NCBI GenBank assembly: GCA_002311635.1
Contig: DBZJ01000093.1
Span: 1-6,511 of the forward strand
DNA from: Syntrophaceae bacterium UBA1163
GTDB taxonomy: Bacteria > Desulfobacterota > BSN033 > UBA1163
DNA length: 6,511 nucleotides
Direction of reading: 5' to 3'
The notes under the pieces were generated by a model that was given only the letters and a program-made list of their open reading frames with translations, did not search any database and was not told the DNA's origin. Of the stretch, positions 1-5,133 are shown in pieces. The translations under genes were made by a program, and so were the position numbers. Numbering within the stretch: position 1 is the stretch's first letter; each line of letters begins with the position of its first letter.

Positions 1-108
1 AAGAGAGTTGGCATGTTACAGCTCGAGTGGACGAAGAAGAAGTTTTTCATGGACGTATACCCAGTCAGTATCATGCTCTGCGGAGGCTCTTAAATTATTT
101 CAAGGATT

Positions 109-600
109 GTGGGGCCTAAAGGGTATTCAGCAGTTGCCGGAAGCTTTATAGTGTGGGGACAAGCCGGGGATGCATCGGTTTCAGGTTGTTCTGATTGTTT
201 CACTGTCAATTTGAATTCTCCGTCTGTTTCAAACGGATCAGGCATATTAACTGGTTCTGGCTGGACAGGTTCTTGTGTATATGAAGGCGGTGATGCTCAG
301 TTGATTGATTGTACTATAATTTTTTCTACACCATTTTGTACTTCTTCATCGTGTCCGCCATCATCGTTGCCTACTTGCACGATATCTTCTGTTTCACCTA
401 TTCAGGCGACACCCGATGTAGGGGGAGTTTCCCCTCCGGCTGGTGGAATTGATGTATATTCAGTTACAGGAACAGGATTTAGTGTTGAAGCGCAGACCTG
501 GCGGGCGGGTAATGGGAGTCCCGGCTACAAAGGTCCACCACAGGGATATGTTTGGAATGTATTTGGAGTAGCTTTTAGCTGTATAATGTCAGCTTTATAA
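109..600 (+). CDS. Cys/Gly/Ser-rich hypothetical protein, probably secreted or surface type, N-terminus uncertain
   Basis: The frame encodes up to 163 residues from a GTG codon. I do not recognise a family. Seen directly: high Gly, Ser, Thr and Val content, few charged residues and eight cysteines (about residues 27, 30, 56, 68, 77, 82, 90, 158), which suggests a beta-rich, disulfide-stabilised extracytoplasmic protein. No signal peptide follows the GTG start, and an in-frame stop at 91-93 blocks extension upstream. The GTG has only AAGGA at 102-106, two bases away, which is poor. A second GTG at 151 has GGAAG about seven bases upstream. The 5' end could therefore be lost to a frameshift or nonsense mutation. 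A strong terminator lies 20 bp after the stop, so the 3' end looks genuine. A 5'-truncated remnant is as likely as an intact gene. Confidence 0.45.
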   Translation: MGPKGYSAVAGSFIVWGQAGDASVSGCSDCFTVNLNSPSVSNGSGILTGSGWTGSCVYEGGDAQLIDCTIIFSTPFCTSSSCPPSSLPTCTISSVSPIQATPDVGGVSPPAGGIDVYSVTGTGFSVEAQTWRAGNGSPGYKGPPQGYVWNVFGVAFSCIMSAL

Positions 601-619
601 GGATTATTTCAACCTCCGT

Positions 620-649
620 ATCGGGGGCCAGCCAGCCCCCGATTTTTTT
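620..649 (+). terminator. Rho-independent terminator after the Cys-rich ORF
   Basis: A 9-bp perfect stem (ATCGGGGGC, 620-628, with GCCCCCGAT, 635-643) closes a six-base loop and runs into seven consecutive T (643-649). It lies 20 bp after the stop at 600 and matches a canonical intrinsic terminator on the plus strand. Confidence 0.93.
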
Positions 650-860
650 AGAAAGGTGGTGAATCTATTCGCCAGATAAAGGTCTTTCCGGGCCATTGAT
701 GATTTCTATCATAATCGTTAGTCCCTTGCTCCTATCAAAGGCGAAGAGTAGGTGAACTAAACAACCCCCCCTTAACCTTATCTTCAATCCCAGACATATT
801 GTAAATTATCTTTTTGATCATGTTAAAAGCCTTCCTTATTGACAAAGACTTGGTGATCGT

Positions 861-934
861 TTATACAGTTCACTGTTGCTGTGGTGCGGACAGGTGGTGT
901 GAACGAACTGTGGACAGCAGCTTGCTGGTTTTTT
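861..934 (+). promoter_or_regulatory. Candidate structured RNA with a weak terminator-like hairpin
   Basis: ACAGTTC (865-871) pairs with GAACTGT (905-911). TGCTGT (877-882) can pair with ACAGCA (914-919), and CAGCA (915-919) can instead pair with TGCTG (923-927), followed one base later by six T (929-934). The two uses of 914-919 are mutually exclusive, as in an attenuator, but no plus-strand gene starts nearby for it to control. It could be a small RNA end, a decayed leader or chance pairing. Confidence 0.25.
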
Positions 935-945
935 AACTCTTTGAA

Positions 946-1001
946 AACAGGGCAGTTTGGGGAAAGAGGGCGAGACCGAGCCACCCAAACCCCAGCCTGT
1001 T
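946..1001. repeat. Imperfect inverted repeat, possible terminator of the minus-strand DUF2158 gene
   Basis: AACAGG (946-951) pairs with CCTGTT (996-1001), and GTTTGGG (955-961) pairs with CCCAAAC (984-990), with small internal mismatches and a loop of about 22 bases. Read on the minus strand, the hairpin lies 57 bp past the stop of the DUF2158 gene and the distal arm runs into TTTT (947-944). It could end that transcript, but the T tract is short and overlaps the stem. Confidence 0.4.
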
Positions 1002-1057
1002 AAGAAACAACCTTACATTCCTTTTAAACGTCCCGGCACCGGGTTCCTGAACAGGTT

Positions 1058-1273
1058 CTAAAGGTAATCAGACTTCTTCATCCGTGACGACACGACTTTT
1101 TCTTCTCCGTATTTCTCCAACGTGTTCAAGGCAAATTTCAGACGTTGGGGTTGATTTTTCTCATCAAACCATACACAAAGAGCCAATTTCCCACCATCTG
1201 TTATTTCCTGAACAGTCATAATCGGGCTACCACTTTTCACCCGGACTTTATCACCTTCTTTAATTTCAGCCAT
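1058..1273 (-). CDS. Small DUF2158 / YodC-like protein
   Basis: This 71-residue protein begins with a GDKVRVKSGSPIMTV segment (residues 7-21) and has CVWFDEKN at 33-40. That pattern, a 'GD.V.LKSGGP.MTV' strand pair followed by 'C.WF', is characteristic of the DUF2158 family (E. coli YodC is a member), small beta-rich proteins of unknown function. The length is typical for the N-terminal family core plus a charged tail (about 55-71). The start is well supported: ATG at 1273 is preceded by AAGGAGG on the minus strand (1285-1279) with five bases of spacing, and a promoter lies about 40 bp upstream. It is divergent from the tyrosine recombinase, with about 200 bp between their starts, so it may be cargo or an accessory gene of the same island. 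No DNA-binding motif is evident, so a role in controlling the integrase is only a guess. Confidence 0.85.
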   Translation of the reverse strand: MAEIKEGDKVRVKSGSPIMTVQEITDGGKLALCVWFDEKNQPQRLKFALNTLEKYGEEKVVSSRMKKSDYL

Positions 1274-1278
1274 TTTAG

Positions 1279-1285
1279 CCTCCTT
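1279..1285 (-). promoter_or_regulatory. Strong ribosome binding site of the DUF2158 gene
   Basis: AAGGAGG on the minus strand, five bases before the ATG at 1273, is a full anti-16S match and fixes the start. Confidence 0.85.
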
Positions 1286-1313
1286 TTCTTGGGTTAGTTC
1301 ACCTCTTTTTTGA

Positions 1314-1342
1314 AAAGTATCAAATTAGGGAAAGGATGTCAA
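1314..1342 (-). promoter_or_regulatory. Sigma-70-type promoter of the DUF2158 gene
   Basis: On the minus strand, TTGACA (1342-1337) is followed after exactly 17 bp by TACTTT (1319-1314), which is preceded by TGA to make an extended -10 (TGN). Transcription would start near 1307 and give a leader of about 35 nt carrying the AAGGAGG site. The perfect -35, ideal spacing and TGN compensate for the weak -10 hexamer. Confidence 0.7.
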
Positions 1343-1443
1343 TGAAGGTTAAGAAGGGAAAATATCTGTTGACTTCTTCTTATTTGGAATGATGTTTGCG
1401 GCACTTGACAAATCGGGGTAGGTTGCGGTAGCGTCGGGGATAG

Positions 1444-1479
1444 AAAGGAGCCGACGGCATGGGCAGGTATTGTCTATGA
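1444..1479 (+). promoter_or_regulatory. Shine-Dalgarno site and six-codon upstream ORF overlapping the recombinase start
   Basis: AAAGGAG (1444-1450) is spaced eight bases from ATG 1459. That ATG opens a six-codon frame (MGRYCL) whose TGA (1477-1479) overlaps the recombinase ATG (1476-1478) as ATGA. No other good Shine-Dalgarno site precedes the recombinase, so its translation may depend on reinitiation from this leader. An indel that split the true N-terminus is the alternative. Confidence 0.5.
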
Positions 1480-2627
1480 GATATCTATCCTTCGGCAAGA
1501 ACATGCTCAAAGACAAGGGCATCCATTGCAGGGAGAACAGACCGGGCCGCTGGCAGGTCTATTTCACCCATGATGGGAAGCAAGTGCATCTCCAAAGAGA
1601 CCAGAACGGCCACATACTAAAGTCTGAAGAGGCGGCAACCCACCTGATGATGTACATTGACAAGAACGGATACGACCCACGGGTGTTCGGGAAGGATAAA
1701 AGCTTTCAGTTTGACGTGGCGGCACGGACGTGGGCAGAACTCACCAAGAAAGACACAGAGCGATGGAAAGAGCGGGCAAGGTTTGTCGAGCAATTATTCG
1801 TCCCATCCTTCGGCAAGCTGGATATCAAGACAATCAAGACCATCCACATCGACCAGTTTATAGCACACCTTCAAGGGAAGGGGTTTCAACCATCCTACAT
1901 CCGAAACATCCTTGGTGATCTCAGAGCATTCTTCAGGTTCAATAAGAAGTCTATCCCAGACCCGCCGGAATTCCGAAAGATCGAGACACAGGAAAAGGTT
2001 ATAAGATGGTTGACGATGGAGGAGCAGGATACGGTCTTTCAATTCCTTTCCAAGGAGCACTTGCCGATATTCACTTTCTTAAGGTGGTATGGTTGCAGGC
2101 TGAACGAAGCCTGTGGGCTACTCTGGGAGAACGTTTTTGTGGAGAAGGGATACCTGAGCCTCAGCACCGTGGTCAACAGGGACGGCGAACTAAAACCCTT
2201 CACCAAGAAGAAGCAGCTCAAGATCAGGCCGATAATTCCAGAAGTCGAATGGATATTTGACAGCCCGAACGGGAGCGAGTTTGTCTTCACCCACAAAGGC
2301 AAGCCCTACAACAGTTTCACTCTCTACCGTTTGTGGAAATGTGCAAATGTGAAAGCCCATCAAAAATTTGACATTCCAGTAATCAATGTATATTGTGCAA
2401 CGAGACATTCCTTCGCAACTCAAAGATTGCAACTGGGATTTGAGTTGTCGGAAGTGAGTGCGGCTCTGGGGCATGCCAGTGTAGAGATGACTAAACGGTA
2501 TGCCCAATACAGTCAGGAAAAGCTGGCACAGGTTATCAGGGGCATTCATACTCCGTTTATAGATGTTCAAAAACCTAAGTTATTGGAACATAAGGGCGAT
2601 TCCAAAGATGAACAATTTCCTCGATAG
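1476..2627 (+). CDS. Tyrosine recombinase / phage-type integrase
   Basis: This site-specific DNA recombinase has 383 residues from ATG 1476; a TTG at 1470 would give 385, the numbering used here. Domain order: an N-terminal arm-type DNA-binding region (about 15-75, with GRWQVYFTHDGKQVHLQR), a helical core-binding domain (about 82-158) and the catalytic domain (about 175-360). Catalytic residues seen: Arg210 in YGCRLNEACGL, Lys in the beta-hairpin TKKK (246-248), Arg312 in ATRHSFATQ, His335 in LGHASVEMT and nucleophile Tyr344 in KRYAQYS. The usual first His of the HxxR motif is Cys309. The length is normal for phage and island integrases, and the frame is intact, so it is probably active. I see no IntI-specific insertion or XerC/D partner. 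It is divergent from the DUF2158 gene. The start follows an ATGA overlap with a six-codon leader. No tRNA or att core is visible. Confidence 0.93.
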   Translation: MRYLSFGKNMLKDKGIHCRENRPGRWQVYFTHDGKQVHLQRDQNGHILKSEEAATHLMMYIDKNGYDPRVFGKDKSFQFDVAARTWAELTKKDTERWKERARFVEQLFVPSFGKLDIKTIKTIHIDQFIAHLQGKGFQPSYIRNILGDLRAFFRFNKKSIPDPPEFRKIETQEKVIRWLTMEEQDTVFQFLSKEHLPIFTFLRWYGCRLNEACGLLWENVFVEKGYLSLSTVVNRDGELKPFTKKKQLKIRPIIPEVEWIFDSPNGSEFVFTHKGKPYNSFTLYRLWKCANVKAHQKFDIPVINVYCATRHSFATQRLQLGFELSEVSAALGHASVEMTKRYAQYSQEKLAQVIRGIHTPFIDVQKPKLLEHKGDSKDEQFPR

Positions 2628-2744
2628 TGTAGTAGGTCGTCCGTTCTTTATTGGGCTCGCAATGTGCCTATAGAGGACGGACCGGCAAAGGAAGAAAAAT
2701 TGGTCTCAAATTGGAGACTGAGAGCCATTATTTATCCAAGGAGT

Positions 2745-2791
2745 GGTAAATTTTTATCCATTCAGACGAAAAAGGTCAAATTTGTCATTTC
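2745..2791. repeat. Pair of diverged GGT(C)AAATTT...CATT direct repeats, possible IS-end remnant
   Basis: GGTAAATTTTTATCCATT (2745-2762) and GGTCAAATTTGTCATT (2774-2789) share the order GGT, AAATTT, CATT. Repeated short elements of this look occur near the ends of IS21-type insertion sequences. No transposase gene or second end is visible, so they are called only as a repeat pair. Confidence 0.3.
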
Positions 2792-2856
2792 GCTATAACC
2801 CCCGATATTTTGAAAAGTCATTTGAAATCAACTTGTTAAATAGCAGGAACCATGTT

Positions 2857-2872
2857 TGGCATTGAAATTGCT
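2857..2872 (+). promoter_or_regulatory. Sigma-54 (RpoN) type -24/-12 promoter upstream of the sensor operon
   Basis: TGGCATTGAAATTGCT matches the RpoN consensus (TGGCAC-N5-TTGCT/A) at nearly all informative bases. The invariant GG (2858-2859) and GC (2870-2871) are separated by exactly ten bases. The upstream DNA is AT-rich, as expected for the looping needed by enhancer-binding activators. Predicted transcription start is about 2882-2885, pointing at the gene starting at 3104. No activator site was identified. The leader of about 220 nt is long but not unusual. Confidence 0.65.
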
Positions 2873-3090
2873 CAAAAACTACTCAGGATACTTATTAGAT
2901 TGAGGCGACGTGAGAAATGCATCGCAATGGAATTATTCCAGAGAAGATCGATTTCGACTTAGGATCTTCGCAAATACCCAGCTCTGACCGCAGCAAAGAT
3001 GAATGGGGATGCGCAATTCATTTTGGCTGATAAGCGAGCAGAGATTTTTCTGTGATCGCCTCATCGTTTTTGTTAGATCATCAACATCAG

Positions 3091-3097
3091 AAGGAGG
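3091..3097 (+). promoter_or_regulatory. Strong ribosome binding site of the sensor gene
   Basis: AAGGAGG sits six bases before ATG 3104 and fixes the start, which is also the start of the zinc-ribbon fold. Confidence 0.85.
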
Positions 3098-3103
3098 AAA
3101 ATT

Positions 3104-4222
3104 ATGATAGTTGCATGCGAGAAATGCCGAAAAAAATACGAGATAGACCCTGAAAAATTTGAAGGAGAAGTAAGTAGGTTTAGATGCACGTCCTGTGGCA
3201 ATGTGATCACGGTTTCCAAATCGATGGCTAAGAGTCCTAACCCATCCCCTCCAAAGACAAAGGACGAAAAAGCCTCCGGCCCAGGATTGGAGAGTTTTGG
3301 CTTAAAGAAGAGAAAGCTCGGGTTAAGAGGTAAAATATTCCTTATCATCATTGTTGTCCCCATAATTATGCTGGTTATCGCCGGGCCGATCGCCCTGGGC
3401 TACATCAATAACGCCATCGGCCTAATCGTCAGCGAGGATGTACAGTCTGCCACGGAGAGGGCCAAGAATGAGATGAACCAAATGGCAAACTCAATTGCTA
3501 ATCAGGTGGAGGTATATCTTTTGGGCCACCCCGAATTGAAGAGAGAAGACTTGGCGGATGATCCTGGTTTAAGAAAAATAATCTTTCAGCGCGTTTCGTT
3601 GTCTGGTGAGGCAAGTTTGTATCTCAGGTTCAATCCTGAAACGCGAGAGCCCGTAGGCACTTTCCTCATAAGCCGGAACAAAAACGTGGAAGGTCAACCC
3701 GTGAACAGCTTGATGGTCAATGGCACACTTGGTAAAGACAAGTATGACGAATTCGGGAAACTCATCCCCGCAGGGTCGCATGGGGAGCATCGCGTGGCAT
3801 CCGATTTTTATCTCTCGAAGACTGAAACCGGTATTTTAAAAGAAAAAATATTGGCCTGTTTGCCGGTCGCACAAACACCTTACGGCATCGTGACCACCGC
3901 CGATACGGATGATTTTATGCTCTCGGTAAAGCAACTTGAAAATCGAATAAAAAATCTAATTTTCGATACGAGAAATATCGTGGTTGGAGTGTTTGGAGGA
4001 ACCCTGGTGCTCATTGGCATCATCATGTTGCTGTATGTCCACAGAGTGACGAGAAAGATCAAATCTCTGACCGAGATAGCTTACCGTATCAGCGTCGGTG
4101 AATTAGGGGCAGAAATGGGAATCAAGTCAAAAGATGAAATTGGAGATTTGGCCGATGCGATCTCGCGTATGCAGGATAGTATTCGTCTATCCATCGAGAG
4201 GCTCCGCAGAAGGACGACTTAA
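3104..4222 (+). CDS. Zinc-ribbon, Cache-like, HAMP transmembrane sensor without an output domain
   Basis: 372 residues. Residues 1-38 form an MJ0042-type zinc ribbon (C5-x2-C8 and C28-x2-C31), followed by a Pro/Lys/Ser linker (41-66), a basic stretch (68-76) and a first membrane helix (about 78-104). The region at about 107-288 should face the periplasm; its later part (ILACLPVAQTPYGIVTT, 249-265) looks like the membrane-proximal half of a Cache-type ligand-binding domain. The second membrane helix is about 291-312, then a HAMP domain (about 313-366) with the typical DEIGDLADAISRMQ (344-357). The protein stops about six residues later, with no histidine kinase, methyl-accepting or GGDEF domain, so its output must pass through a partner. 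It is the first gene of a probable operon with two DUF4388 proteins, behind a sigma-54-like promoter. The ligand is unknown. The N-terminal ribbon may bind zinc in the cytoplasm and contact partner proteins. Confidence 0.88.
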   Translation: MIVACEKCRKKYEIDPEKFEGEVSRFRCTSCGNVITVSKSMAKSPNPSPPKTKDEKASGPGLESFGLKKRKLGLRGKIFLIIIVVPIIMLVIAGPIALGYINNAIGLIVSEDVQSATERAKNEMNQMANSIANQVEVYLLGHPELKREDLADDPGLRKIIFQRVSLSGEASLYLRFNPETREPVGTFLISRNKNVEGQPVNSLMVNGTLGKDKYDEFGKLIPAGSHGEHRVASDFYLSKTETGILKEKILACLPVAQTPYGIVTTADTDDFMLSVKQLENRIKNLIFDTRNIVVGVFGGTLVLIGIIMLLYVHRVTRKIKSLTEIAYRISVGELGAEMGIKSKDEIGDLADAISRMQDSIRLSIERLRRRTT

Positions 4223-4289
4223 CGATGCCTCAGGAAGGTGAGGGACGGAAAGTTCCTTAATTTGAGAGAGAACGTTTTAGAGCAATTTT

Positions 4290-5084
4290 ATGCCTGAACT
4301 ATTTCTCGGTGACCTAACACAAGTTAAACTCTTTGACATTCTTAAACCCCTTTTTAGCGGAAAAAAGACCGGAAAGATTATGGTGAAGGGGAAAGAAAGC
4401 GGAGAATTGTATTTAGAGCTCGGCAATATCACCCATGCGAAAGCGAACAATGCTGTCGGAGAATATGCTTTCTTTTCCCTGATGGGATTAAAAGTCGGGA
4501 AGGCCTCGTTCGAACCGGATGAGGTCCCGTCGGAAAGAACCATCTCCATTTCAACGGAGCAACTTCTTTTGAATTGGTCTTACCGAAAACAGGAGTGGGA
4601 TAAGATCAAAGAGGCCATCCCCTCTCCCAGTACGTCTTTTCGTCTCTCTCTCCAAAAGAGCCCGGAGAATAAGAATATCAATGCTGACCAATGGAATGTA
4701 TTAGCCCTATGTAACGGGACCAAAAGCGTCGCGGAAATCGGCGGAACGCTCAACTGGGATGAGTTCAAAACATCTAAGGCAATCCTTCAGCTTGTCCAGT
4801 TAGGATTGCTGGTGAAAGCCGAAGGTCCAAGACCTCCTGAGAAAAAGTTGGCAGGGGAGACTTTTTTTGTGAGATTGGAAAACGAACTTAAAAAGGCAGT
4901 AGGGCCAGTAGCTTCCGTCATCATCGATGACAAACTCAATGAGCTGGGCATGACCGCGGCGTCCCTTCCCCAGGATCAAGCACAACCTTTGGTCGAGGCG
5001 CTGAGTGAGGAGATTCCGCGTGACGCTCAGAAGAAAGAGTTCATTCGGGTGATGATGGAATTTCTCTCCTCTGGGAAGTTATAG
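4290..5084 (+). CDS. DUF4388 (PATAN) domain protein with winged-helix-like segment and helical tail
   Basis: 264 residues with no membrane segment, so probably cytoplasmic. Residues 3-100 fit the DUF4388/PATAN domain: FLGDLTQVKLFDILKPL, GKIMVKGKESGELYLELG and ITHAKANNAVGEYAFFSLM are the usual 'GxL...DLL', 'GxIxF..G.I..A' and 'GeeA' elements. Residues 134-177 (QWNVLALCNGTKSVAEIGG...) resemble the winged-helix-like unit often found after DUF4388. The tail (about 190-260) is helical and resembles C-terminal modules of other DUF4388 proteins. PATAN proteins act in protein-protein signalling; in cyanobacteria PATAN-REC regulators control type IV pilus motility. No receiver domain is present here. 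An in-frame TAG at 4278 makes ATG 4290 the first possible start. Its Shine-Dalgarno site is weak (AGAG, 4279-4282). It lies 67 bp after the sensor gene, probably in one transcript. Confidence 0.87.
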   Translation: MPELFLGDLTQVKLFDILKPLFSGKKTGKIMVKGKESGELYLELGNITHAKANNAVGEYAFFSLMGLKVGKASFEPDEVPSERTISISTEQLLLNWSYRKQEWDKIKEAIPSPSTSFRLSLQKSPENKNINADQWNVLALCNGTKSVAEIGGTLNWDEFKTSKAILQLVQLGLLVKAEGPRPPEKKLAGETFFVRLENELKKAVGPVASVIIDDKLNELGMTAASLPQDQAQPLVEALSEEIPRDAQKKEFIRVMMEFLSSGKL

Positions 5085-5121
5085 AGAGCCGTGGGAATAC
5101 AGGGTTTCAAAAATAGAGATG

Positions 5122-5127
5122 AAGGAG
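5122..5127 (+). promoter_or_regulatory. Ribosome binding site that decides the start of the third operon gene
   Basis: AAGGAG is six bases before ATG 5134. The upstream in-frame ATG 5119 would place this site inside the coding region and has only a weak, too-close AGAG before it, so 5134 is preferred. Confidence 0.75.
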
Positions 5128-5133
5128 AAAGCC

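Larger units (their letters stand above)
650..1057. other. Gene-free interval between the terminator and the DUF2158 gene
   Basis: No plus-strand gene is visible. Minus-strand open stretches (about 665-808, and a 28-codon one near 733-819) are short, lack a Shine-Dalgarno site and match nothing I can name. The first half (650-860) is AT-rich and includes a run of seven C near 765-771. The second half (861-1057) holds several inverted repeats and a boxA-like motif, annotated separately, and two short palindromes (CCCGGCACCGGG at 1032-1043 and CCTGAACAGG at 1047-1056) just downstream of the minus-strand gene. Confidence 0.6.
2628..3103. other. Gene-free interval between recombinase and sensor operon
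   Basis: No convincing gene is present. Just after the recombinase, GGTCGTCC (2635-2642) can pair with GGACGGACC (2675-2683) with one bulged G. It has no T tract, so it may be only a weak 3' structure. A second small hairpin is GTCTC (2703-2707) with GAGAC (2714-2718). Two related AT-rich repeats occupy 2745-2791. A sigma-54-like promoter lies at 2857-2872, leaving about 220 bp of untranslated leader before the sensor gene. I could not match that leader to a known riboswitch. Confidence 0.6.

Noticed and set aside
665..819. Short minus-strand open frames that might be a decayed toxin or transposase, one including LLFAFDRSKG.
   Set aside because: They are under 50 codons, in two frames, lack a ribosome binding site and show no diagnostic motif. 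Chance is sufficient.
935..1001. A possible CRISPR leader and single repeat after the boxA-like motif.
   Set aside because: There is only one copy of any candidate repeat, no spacers and no cas gene.
750..1304. An 11-bp inverted repeat, AGGTGAACTAA (750-760) and TTAGTTCACCT (1294-1304), flanking the DUF2158 gene.
   Set aside because: By simple counting, several 11-bp matches are expected by chance in a 6.5-kb window, and the arms do not extend, so it is not good evidence for element ends.
1405..1433. TTGACA at 1405-1410 (and TTGACT at 1369-1374) as the recombinase promoter.
   Set aside because: Neither has a recognisable -10 at 16-18 bp. The recombinase is probably transcribed from this region, but I cannot place the promoter.
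2190..2570. A 126-codon minus-strand ORF inside the recombinase.
   Set aside because: It is wholly antisense to the conserved catalytic domain and has no start signal of its own.
2852..2962. A 36-codon plus-strand ORF (MFGIEIAQKL...) with a weak AGGA before its ATG.
   Set aside because: It overlaps the sigma-54 promoter, lies mostly in the predicted leader and resembles no family.
2963..3090. A cyclic-di-GMP-type riboswitch in the sensor operon leader.
   Set aside because: GCAAA occurs, but the conserved flanking motifs and paired stems of the GEMM class are not present.
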